Notes under the pieces: model-generated
What the model was told of the DNA's origin: nothing
The model's database searches: none
Seen by the model: the letters and a program-made list of their open reading frames with translations, nothing else
Part shown: positions 11,618-21,761 of the stretch, in pieces
Numbering within the stretch: position 1 is the stretch's first letter
How the letters are laid out: each line of letters opens with the position of its first letter
Made by a program: the position numbers and the translations under genes
Assembly: GCA_030248065.1 (NCBI GenBank)
Contig: JASAMV010003052.1
Location: 81,154-145,153 of the forward strand
Direction: 5' to 3'
Source of the DNA: Rhynchonema sp. JSB1_4
Lineage: Eukaryota; Nematoda; Chromadorea; Monhysterida; Xyalidae
DNA: 64,000 nucleotides

Positions 11618-13387
11618 TTGCGATTTCGAGATTGCGCGGCGTCGGACGCTTGTTCGGTCACTACCTGACCGGAATTGTTCGATTCGAACAGCAAATGATC
11701 GACGGACCCGTCAGAATCAGTGGCGCCGTCAGTGCTTTTCTCTGATTTTCTCTCTTTTTTCATTATATATTTTCTCTTAATGTTTATTTTCAGTTCGTCG
11801 GCCTGCTGCCCTACTCGTCCAGTATGTTGATCATTCACGACTACGGCGTGCGTTCCTGTACGAAACTGGGCGGTCATTTCAATCCGACCGGGCTCGAACA
11901 TGGAGCTGCCAAATCGTGCGATCGACACGTTGGGGACGTGGGAGAGTTGAAAGCGGATGAGAACGGCACGTCAACATTCGTCACTTGGGATGGACTCACC
12001 AATCTCGCGGTTGGTGCACCATAGTCCAACCACCAGCTCATGAGACGCCTGTTACGGTTCCGCGCGTTTCAAAACATTTCGAAAACAAAAGAAAGAGAAA
12101 TTGGGCGTGATTTTGCACAGTCGATTTCTTTTTCTTTTGTTTTCGAAAAGTTTTGATACACGTTGAACCGTAACAAGTGTCTCATGAGCTCGTGGTTAGA
12201 CTATACACGCAGGAAATGGGACGTTTATGGGTACAGGTTAAACCAGATTGGGTTCAAGGCTGCGGCGGCTTAAAGGTCTATTTATACTTCTGACTTCCGG
12301 GAAGTAGAAGTCAAAATCCGGAGAAGTCACCACCACGCAGAAGTGCCCGGCAAGGCAGTGATTGCTTGTAGTGATTTGCCTGTTCCGCACTGTCCATTGC
12401 CCGCTGCCTGCCGTCTGCTGTTCTTGCTCTGGTTATGAGCTGACCGAACGGGCAGTCACAAATTTCTGACTGCTACTGCCAGGCAGTCAGAGTATAAACC
12501 GACCTTAAAATACATGCCCTGCGGCTACAGGATGTTGTAAAAGCAAAAATAAGTTTGCATTTCAATCAGCACCAATAAATGTTTGTGATCAACAATTGCC
12601 GCAATTGCGACAATAGCTTTGTCAACATTTTTGAGTCAACCAGTCACACCTTGCACCCGCCAGAATCGTAATCAAACAAGGCTCTCACAAATATTATTTT
12701 GGTGCATTGTGGTTTGATGTCCTGCTCGACCGATGCTTCTGTCGATGAGTTCTCTTCTCACCGAGTCACGCTGTCACAATATTCAGGGTGCCCATTCGCT
12801 GATCGGTCGCAGCGTCGCCGTTCTGTTCAATTCAGCGGAGGAATTGGAAATCGGATCGCCCCCGTTCGCAATCAGTTGTGGTGTGATTGGGTGGGCGGAG
12901 GTGGACGATGCGACGCACATGTTCGTTTTCTCCTCCTTTCATTTGGAGATTTGTGTCCTGTATCCTGAATTTCAGGATCTTTGAAGCCCAGTCATAGTGT
13001 TACGAACCCTGACTATGAACGTATTTCGGCCGGTTTCGGCCCAAATAGTGCACGTCCAGACAGGCGGTGTACCAGGACATCATCATCAGTGCCAATAAAC
13101 CATCGATCGTCACGTGACGTGACCCCAACAAACGTGACGTCGTTTACAGAACGGACAACGTGTACAGTTTCGAGCTTCACGACGCCGACCACCTGGCGTT
13201 CCCATGGATCCCGGTCGTTTGCATGCTGCTGATCGCGGCTCACATTTGGATGAGAGCGATACGACATCAGTACAGGGCATTTAGGACAAAGTACAAAATC
13301 AAAAATCCAGCCGTCGCCTTCTTTCATCAACGAAAAGTCACCAGGATCAGGCTCCAAGGACAGTATCCTGTCTCCATGGGAATGTGA
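11618..13387 (+). CDS. Membrane-anchored SOD-like protein A (copper site degenerate)
   Basis: Cu/Zn-superoxide-dismutase fold followed by a C-terminal membrane anchor. Exons 11618-11727, 11794-12009, 12787-12920, 13150-13387; phases agree, and the first (signal) exon is missing. SOD blocks in order: LTGIVRFEQQ…GPVRISGA, LIIHDYGVRSC, GGHFNPTGLEHGA, DRHVGDVG, SLIGRSVAVLF, SCGVIGW. All four zinc ligands are present (equivalents of H63, H71, H80, D83) together with both disulfide cysteines. Of the copper ligands only the H48 equivalent remains; H46 is Ile and H120 is Leu, and the active-site Arg143 block is missing. After the fold come FPWIPVVCMLLIAAHIW (membrane segment) and a basic tail. Membrane-tailed SODs occur in nematodes (C. 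elegans sod-4 has such an isoform). Dismutase activity is unlikely; a structural or zinc-binding role is inference. Confidence 0.8.
12021..12205. mobile_element. TA-flanked MITE with 40-bp terminal inverted repeats
   Basis: The left end, tagtccaaccaccagctcat and onward through ttacggttc, is matched by the complement ending gagctcgtggttagacta at 12205. The inner arms are also A/T-rich and complementary. The block lies in intron 2 of SOD-like gene A. A fragment of the same left end recurs at 41657-41693 in RSF1 intron 3. Confidence 0.75.
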
Positions 13388-14397
13388 AATGTTGATACCC
13401 TACCCTGTTCATGGAATGCAAATTAAGTTGGTCGCTAAGTAAAATTTCGACGGCATTTACACCAAACGTCGGCACAAAGTGTACATTATTATATAAGTTT
13501 CATCTCGGTTTCAGGCGACAAAGGAGCAGTTTATGTCGAATTGTCTTATCGGGCCTGATTTTGGCTGTCCTGAGTTTATCTAGTCATTTTTTCGTTTATT
13601 GTAGTTACTCTGTTTATTTGTCATTGGTGTTATATTTTTGAGAAATTTGTTGTAAAACTGCACGTATATGAACAACTGTGCATATAAAAACGACAAGCAT
13701 CCTGCACACATGCATTTCCCGCTTTGGCACTGGAGATCGTTATCAAGAATTTCTCTTCGCGTTGGAAAGTGCAGCAGAGCTGTTTATGAAGTCAAAAAAT
13801 TCTTTCTCGAGTACCTATGCAGCGAACTCATCCCAGAACAGGAACGAGAACTACGCACGATCCGTTTCAGACAGTTTTTCAAAATCAAGTTTCTGAAAAT
13901 ATTGAAAAAGAACAAATATTAACGTTTTAGCAAATTTGTTTTGCAAAACTAAAACAGCACATAGGTACCAGCCGAGAGCTGGTACACAGTTGTTTGTTGA
14001 ATATCAGATCAATGTCTTATGCCGCTCGTAATAAACTCGAATAAAAAGCAACCGTTTCCAAGTCGACTTTTCCTCACTTTTATTTGGTTGCACGGCGTTT
14101 CCGGTGACCGATTGACGGACCGAGCTGGTAATGAGCTGTTCTCGTTTAAATGTGGGCTGCACATGGACCTCTGGAACGACACTGCTCTTATACCCTATGG
14201 TTGGTTGGGATCTTTCAGCAGAGTTTATATTTCAAGCTGCTTTTTATTTACCATTTGTGCGCGTATGTAGTTTTGTTGTTATTTGTTTCAGTCGCAGTTG
14301 CGCATCCAAAGCGCAAGCGCACGCCAGCGGCCACCAGCCACACCCAAACCACGAGACTCAGCCAGAGTATATGTAGTTTTGTTGTTATTTGTTTCAG
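13388..14397. other. Spacer between the two SOD-like genes, with a 106-bp tandem duplication
   Basis: No recognisable exon was found. A 40-bp block beginning tatgtagttttgttgttatt and ending in a 3' splice site plus the first exon bases occurs twice, at 14264-14303 and 14370-14409 (period 106). The acceptor of the first recognised exon of gene B is therefore duplicated, and either copy could be used. The signal exon of gene B is probably here but is not resolved. An open frame with a short hydrophobic stretch at about 14019-14230 is a weak candidate. Confidence 0.5.
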
Positions 14398-15407
14398 TCG
14401 CAGTTGCGCGCCTGAAGAGCAGCAGCCGCGTCTTCTCGCAGGTTCGAGGTCTGGTCACCATCGAACAACAATTACAATTGGCGCCCGTCCGAATTACGCT
14501 CAGTGTTCGTTTCATAAATAACTTGGTTCATTTCGTTGTCCAAATATTTATTTTTTCAATAAAAAATTATAAATCTTTACAAAAAAACGTTCAGGTAGTC
14601 GGTCTACCGATGCACACCGGACATGGTTTCTACATTATGCAGTTCGGCAGGCGCTGGTGCCACAAATCCAACGGCGAACATTACACACCGGAGGGTAGTG
14701 ACCCGCGACACGGTGAAGCGCATGATTGTGTCAGACATGCCGGTGATTTACAGGTGCGCGTACACTCCTTTGGGAATAAGTGATTGGTTGGAAATCTACA
14801 AAATTCGATGTTTCAGCACCTTTCCATCGATCAGAATAAGAACGGCACGACAATCAATTACGTGCAGTTCGATCAACGTGTGAAATTGACGGTTAGCGCA
14901 CGGTTTTTATAGTAACACCCTCTTCTCGCGCGGTGCACCAGGTCATCATCAGTTCAAGAGCAACACTGTGCAATGACGTGCTCCCTTTCTGATTCAGGGT
15001 CGGACGTCTGTAATCGGACGTACGGTCGTCCTTCTGCTGCCGAGCACCGCGTCTGACTCGCCAGCGCTTGACGTTGTCATGGCTTGCGGCGTAATTGGAT
15101 GGAGACGGCGCACAAAGTTGGTCATTGTCTGAGTCCGGTGGTCCTTGTGTTGGTCCGGATTCGGCATTTGAAGTCTCCTTGCATTCTCAGGGTCGACAAC
15201 GTTCACCGTGCCGAGATCGCGCATCCCAGTCTGAACCTGATTAGTCCGTTTGTCATTCTGGGTGTGATGGTGCCGTTTGTGATCTACTTTCTGAAACGAC
15301 TGGCAAAACTTTGGCGACAACGACCTCAGAAATACCGTTTCGCGAACAAAATGGTCAGAAAACGACACAAACAGTGGTTACAGAACAACAGGCTGAAATG
15401 GAGCTGA
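14398..15407 (+). CDS. Membrane-anchored SOD-like protein B (no copper site)
   Basis: Tandem paralogue of gene A. Exons 14398-14504, 14595-14753, 14817-14891, 14998-15116, 15191-15407. Exon phases match gene A, except that B has one extra intron after GDLQ. SOD blocks: VRGLVTIEQQ…APVRITLS, GHGFYIMQFGRRWC, GEHYTPEGSDPRHGE, CVRHAGDL, SVIGRTVVLLL, ACGVIGW. Zinc ligands H63, H71, H80 and D83 and both disulfide cysteines are kept. All three copper-only ligands are replaced (H46 by Tyr, H48 by Met, H120 by Leu). A membrane segment (LISPFVILGVMVPFVIYFL) and a strongly basic cytoplasmic tail end the protein. The first exon is unresolved. The protein cannot be a normal dismutase; its function is unknown. 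Confidence 0.8.
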
Positions 15408-18262
15408 ATATATATTGTTCTGAAGTTGACGTTCAGCGAACTTTCAGTTCTCAATTGCGAGGCTTGTGCTGCCACTCAATGGAATTTTGGACAATGTTTT
15501 TATTATTCCTTTAGCTTTATTTTTGGATTTGATTCACAATCACGATTTCATCATTCCTAATCAGTGGTTTCACAAATGTACATCATTTTTTGTTTTATTT
15601 CGTTCGTTGGTGGGAATGTTGTTTATGAATTTTGTGCCTGTTGTTTAGGCTAAAAATTGCGATAAGGGCGATTCTGTACCCCAACAGCAGTTCGCTAATA
15701 CCAGATGCGGCATTTTGTCTCGAACAAGATTGTGAACAAAATCCGTGGCAATTTTGTCGTCATTAAAACATTTTCGGCTCTGCATCACTGGTTGTTTGTC
15801 TCGTTGTTTACTCATTGTTGTCGCTTACTCAGCCAAACAAAATCTTAAGTGCGCGAAATCAACTGATCTCGTAAATTCCACTCTAGTTTGCGAGTGCAGG
15901 TGTACCAAAAGGAGCTTGTGTGGTCTCAAAACAGCTCTTTTATATTTATCTTAATCATTTGCCAGAACAAAGTCTGTTTTCTTGCGTGACCTGGCACCGG
16001 TTTTTGTCGGTTTGTTGTCAGAAAGTGAAAATTCGGGGGTTGAGACCAGCGTGAAGTTTGTTGAAATCCGTTAACCGTGACCGCCAACACGTTTTTTTAT
16101 CCTAGTTTTTATGGCGTTTCAGTCTGTTTTTTTTAATCCTGACATCTTGTGACCCTGGCAGATCTTCTCGCAGCTGCAAAAATAACTGTTGGATTGCTAA
16201 TGGTGCTTACGTGACTTTGTTGAAAGAAATCAGTGCGATTAAATTGAGAAGAACTCAGTTAATATTTGTTTAATATTGCGATTTACAACAGCGACAGAGG
16301 CGATTAGGTCTGGTACACTTCACTAGACCAACAAAAATGACAAGAATTTTGATTTCTCTTCTCGGAGTCTGATGATGACCGACCACTTTATAGTGCCCGA
16401 TCAGCTCATCTCTGCGACTTGTCTGTGAGAGTGACGTATGTACATAGGTGAGGCACACAACAGCAAAAATGTTACGTACTATTGGTCCCTTATAAAAGTT
16501 CCGAAGTTGAGACCCACCGTACAACGCAATGCTCTGACCAAGGCTAGAGACCAATAAACAACACGATTCCAAAACTTCGGGACATCGCTGCCAGAACATT
16601 CTTGCACCACTAATGGAACATGGAGTTTACTATGCAGGTCAAGGGCCCTCAGATGCGTTCAGTGGTAAGCCGATAACATAAGAATTGTAAATATATGTAT
16701 TCTTATCGCAAATCTACAAAAATGTTCGTTTTTCTATATTCTCCTTGTCTGGTGGCGTGAATGGAGCTTTGCGACCTTGACTGCGAAAGTCATACTTTTT
16801 GTAAATGACTCTAGTCAGTGCTGCTTGTTCGTTGTCAATGATCCTCATGCTCCCGTGGACCTTTTTTCACACCAGCCTTGGTTGTCAAAAACATTTGAGG
16901 TCAATAACTACACAACGTTTAAACTTTTTCTTTGTGAAAACGCCCTTCGTGAATTTGTGTGTGAACACCACAAACTCTCAAGTGCTCAATTAATGTAACT
17001 TTGCGTCTTTGGTACGTGACTTTCAGAGGCACTAAACTGACTTCAACCGTGGTTGAGTGTCTATCTTGAGAGGTTTTTCGCCATTTTTTCATCGATCATC
17101 GGAACATATTGTCAGATCCGGTGTACGCCCATATACATACCAACGTAGGCAGGTATACATGTGAGATCAGGTTTCACCAGATACGCAAAACATGTTTTGG
17201 GCCAGTCAACCGCTCTGGGATTGTACCAAAAGTTAGGGGATGTTTTTCTGACCGACTGACAAGGTAAACAGTACCGGGCCCCAGGTCGCGCACGTGCAGT
17301 CCCCGCTCTGACTGTTATAACCAATTGTGTACTGTAAACTTGTTTCCGACAGGAAATTCGATCAGTCTGGCGGCTTATTGCACGTTTTTGATCAGTTATG
17401 CTGCATACCCGTGGTGTTTTGCGGTTGTAAAAACGTTCACACATGTATTTTTTCCTTGTGAATGATTGAAAATCAGTTCGGTATCATAAACCACACGATT
17501 TGTTGCTTGAAATTCTACGAAACGGTTGAACAGTTTCATTAATTTTTTTGTAATATCGTTACAATTTGTTCACCTTGTGCCATTGTTTTGGTGGTCACTT
17601 GGTCGTGTGTAGGTTCAGGATGTAAAACATACGCCATTCAAAAATCCGGGACGTCGATTGTCTCTTTCTCAATATTGTTCCTGCTGTTCCTTTCCCCAGA
17701 TTGCGGCTCTTCTATAATCGCGGACTAGACTGTGGGTACTTTTATGTTGCTCTTTCTTCTTGTATAGGTTGTGCTGTTGGTGTGTCTGCCAATTCAACCT
17801 TACCTGCATAAAAACCCGATTTCGGTGAAGCTTGATCGGATAACCGTTGTTTGCCCTGAAAACAAATTTCTGACAGAACGCCATTTTCGACACAAGTCAG
17901 GTATGTAGCATAGGTATTTGGGCGCCTTGGAAGTCTTGGGCTTTGGTCAGGGAAAGCGACAGATCAATTGTTGTTTGAAACTTGAAAGGTTCTCACAATA
18001 TTGTGCCAGCTGAACAAACGAAAAAAAACACCATCGTCGCACGCATGCAGTGCCCGTTTCGACCTTGTTTATGTGCTTCTAAGCGATGTTCAGTTGTGCT
18101 GTTGTACATGTGCTCCCACGTGGTGGCTTGGGATCATTACATCGCTCCAACTGATGCAAAACAGCCATCATGCTGAAAGTATTTATACTAGGTCTATTAT
18201 GCGCCGATTATTTTAGAACACGATAACAACCAACGCATTTACAGTGCACAAATTGTGAAAAA
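15408..18262. other. Intergenic, no supported gene
   Basis: About 2.85 kb between SOD-like gene B and QSOX. Only short unsupported frames are present; no splice-compatible chain, RNA gene or repeat was recognised. The QSOX promoter is presumably in the last few hundred bases. Confidence 0.6.
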
Positions 18263-21200
18263 ATGACCTTCTTATCCCAATTATTGCTATTATCTGTGGC
18301 CATACCCAGTACGTTGGCGCTCACCGACTCCCTGTACCCGGACACACCCAATATTGTCGAACTGACATCCAGCAACTACAACTCAACTGTGTACAGTCGT
18401 GCCGCGCCCTACTCCTACTTTGTACAGTTCTACAAGCCCTCATGCGGTCACTGTCGCAATTTTGCGCCCAAATTCAAATCATTCGCCGCCGCCATTCCCG
18501 GCTGGGATGCGATTGTGAAACTTGTTGTGGTCAATTGTAACACGGATATTTTGATATGTCGCGAGAATCTGGTCACCTATACGCCGTATTTCAGGGTTGG
18601 TCTTTCTCTTGATATTTGTCAGATTTGTCTATTTTTTGGTTGACCAACAGGGATTTCCAGTGATTCAGGGCTAATTTACACGTGCCCAAACTCAAGTCGT
18701 CAATTACAGTTGTCAACTCAAAGTAACCCCGGGTGAGCGTGGGAAATAATAGATTCGACATCAGTTGGCAATCTGAGTTGACCATACATACTAAACCCGC
18801 AATCCGCGGTGTGAGAAACGTTGAACCATTCTAAATGCCTACGAGTCCCAGGGACGCTGCACAGTTATTGCACTCATATGCTGCTGTGTATCTGGATATT
18901 ATGTGCACCAGGTCATGTTCATCAGTATTCAAATTCGTACTGCGGTTGGCCAAATTAAGCCACAAACATGCCTGACCAGTAACGCCTTAGGACCTCCGAG
19001 CCTGAAATATACCAAGTTCATCGACCGCCTGCCCGTTTCCAGTACGTACCGCTGTCGGCAAGTCGACTGTCAGAGACGAACATTGTGCCAATCGACAACG
19101 ACCAACGAACGGATGCGGGCATGCGAGATATTGTGGCCGGACTGGTGCTGAACGATTTCAACTCAACCGGCATCAGGACAGCCTGGCAACAGTTCCATTT
19201 TGTCGACCGGTTTGGAAAGTTGATAAATTTGTTGAGTGTCTGTGTGGAACAAGAAGGCAGAAAATTCGAAAATGAAAATGATATGTGTAATTCAGGCGAG
19301 CCACCCTGGACCGCATTTGGACCACCCTTCCATCCAACATTCAAAAACTGGCCTTACTCTTCGCGGACGAGGCTCAAACGACAAATCTAGGTGCACAGGT
19401 CGGGCGTCGCACCCTTGTCTGGCCGGGTGATGTTTCAAACCAAGGATAAATTTATTATGTAATTGCAGTTCATTCTCGATCTCGCCTCCCAACCGAACCT
19501 GGCGGTGCGTCGCGCTCATCACGACTCAGCTGCGGCACAAACATCCAGGGTCACTCGGATACCGCAAGTGGCGCTCTTTGATCGATCAAGTCTCTCTCCG
19601 GAATATGGACCAAGCGAGTCAGTTGATCTTTCAAAATAAACGGCGTGATTTGCTCAGCTTGACACTCTTTATTTAAAGAATTTAAAACGATATTATTTTA
19701 ATGTTCTAGTTTGGCGCCGGGTTCCGCGTCGAAATTCTTGGCCCTGGCCAGCCAGGCAGACGGCAATGCGTTCACAATGACCTTCATGCAACGAACCACG
19801 CTGGCACCGCTCACCACACCCGCCATGGATGCATTTCAGTAATTTTTTTGCAAAAATTTTGGTTTTTGCCAAAAATATTTTGTAAAATGAAAAAAATCCA
19901 GACGCCGGTCACTGTATTTCGTCTCCGAAACCGACATGCTGAAAGCGATGCACAACGCACTCTACCACGAAGTGATCGCGTTCCATCAGGTGCTCGAGGG
20001 CGACAAATACACGGCGTTGCTGAAGTTTCTGTCCATCCTGAAAGATGTTGGTGTGACTTCTTGGGCCACATTGAGCCGATGTTTCGTCTCAAAGTTTTGT
20101 TCGTTTTTCAGTACTTTCCCGTGGCCGATGGCGTGAACACGGCGTTGCTCAGCATCAACAAAGAACAAATGCCGGTTGGAGAACAATTTTTGTTGGTGTT
20201 TCTTCATTATTTTGGGAAAATTTATTTTTCTTTTCATTCAGAACCTGGTCAGATCCGTCAGAGCTCGACAAATGTTCGCCGATCTGTATGAATATCTGAA
20301 ACAGTCGGGTCCATCGCTGAGCACTATTCAATGGAAGGAACAGTTTGAGCGTTTGGAGGTCTGCATCTCCGTTACATCACTCTCAAACATCACACCAATC
20401 CACTGAAACGTCACAGGTGCAACATAACAGCCCGTTTCCGTCCAACACCACTCAGTTTCAACATTGCAAGGGCAGTACACCGGCCTTTCGTGGTGTAACC
20501 TGTGGCCTGTGGACAACCTTCCACGCAATCACTGTACAGGCGTTTCTCAGCAGTGAGTTCGGTTGGCTGATGTTTCAGTAACTGCACATTCAAATTTATG
20601 TTTTTTTCAGACAAGCGCGAAATTATTGTGAATCCATCCAAACCGCTGTTCGCTATCCAACAATGGGTCAAGCACTTCTTCAGCTGCAAAGAGTGCCGGG
20701 ATCATTTCCTGAACATGACAACTGTTCAGTATCCGATCGATCCGGAAAAGGTATCCACTTGCGAATGGTGCATAATTCGTAGCGGCGCGTAGAAGCACAG
20801 CACTCTCACGAGAATGTTTATTCGTTCCTTCATAGATTAGTTTGCAGCATGGTTTTCATGAACGCACTTGTATAATCTCAAACGAATGCTGTGGTCATTG
20901 TAGACCTGCATTGGAGTCCCGAAAGGGGCACTATGTGAAAAACTGTGGTAGTAACCCAACCGAAATATACGTATGTGCATACATCAGGTGCGCTACCCAT
21001 CGCAATCGATCCTATACCTCTGGCAAGCGCACAACATCGTCAACAAACGGTTGCATGAGGACAAAATCACTGAGGATCCGCTGTTTCCGAAAATGCAATT
21101 TCCGCCCGCATTTCTGTGCGAGCGATGCCGTCGTGGCGACAGCGGACAATGGTACCAATATCGGGTGTTGAACTATTTGATCGATTACTACACGAATATT

Positions 21201-21266
21201 CGGCCCGATTCCGATTCGGATAGGGCCCGAACGGCGTTTAGATTCAGAAGGGACTTCTCGGCGTAA
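18263..21266 (+). CDS. Quiescin sulfhydryl oxidase (QSOX)
   Basis: Flavin-linked disulfide-generating enzyme of the secretory pathway; it oxidises protein thiols with O2 to give H2O2. Exons: 18263-18599, 18991-19218, 19296-19398, 19469-19617, 19710-19838, 19902-20046, 20112-20174, 20242-20358, 20417-20552, 20611-20750, 20988-21266. Signal peptide (LSQLLLLSVAIPSTLA), then thioredoxin domain 1 with KPSCGHC, a second redox-inactive thioredoxin-like domain (VALFDRSSLSP), the helix-rich linker, and the Erv domain (FRGVTCGLWTTFHAITVQA, SCKECRDHF, LWQAHNIVN), then a last CERC pair. No C-terminal membrane segment is seen, so it should be soluble or secreted. The frame changes inside the second exon near 19040. 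A 32-nt gtacgt…gtcag intron (19042-19073) would restore it, which is the weakest part of the model. Phases elsewhere close exactly. Confidence 0.88.
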
Positions 21267-21761
21267 ATTACCTAGGGGAAAGTGTGTGCATTTTTTCCAA
21301 TAACAAATTATATCGTGTATATTTCCGTGTAAAATCTGCCTTACAATTGATTTATACAGTGTCTAATCACCATCTAATATCCTCAAACCGCGTGCACAGC
21401 CAGTCTACGTGTTGTTTATGTTCACAATTACCGGTATAAACACTAAATATTCGATATATGGAGGACAAAATTCGATCAGATCATCATACCTCTCGTCGGC
21501 GACTCACAAACAAAAGCCATTTTATGCAACGCTCGCGCCCACTCAGGGCTGCTGGAGTTGACGACCCAGGCTACATAGATGGGTGCGCTCAAATCTCGGT
21601 AAAGGCTGATAGAATTATGGAAATGAAAGCAGGATGCGATTGTTTGAGCTTTGATCCTGACGCGTTTATTTGAACCGCGTTAAGAACTCCTGATCTCGAT
21701 AAACAATGCCCATTCGAGCACTGATTATATCGTTATTGAACGTCTACAGTCCCCTCAATCG
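21267..21761. other. Tail-to-tail spacer between QSOX and the Kir channel
   Basis: About 495 bp between two convergent stop codons. It should hold both 3' UTRs and poly(A) signals. Nothing else was recognised. Confidence 0.5.
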
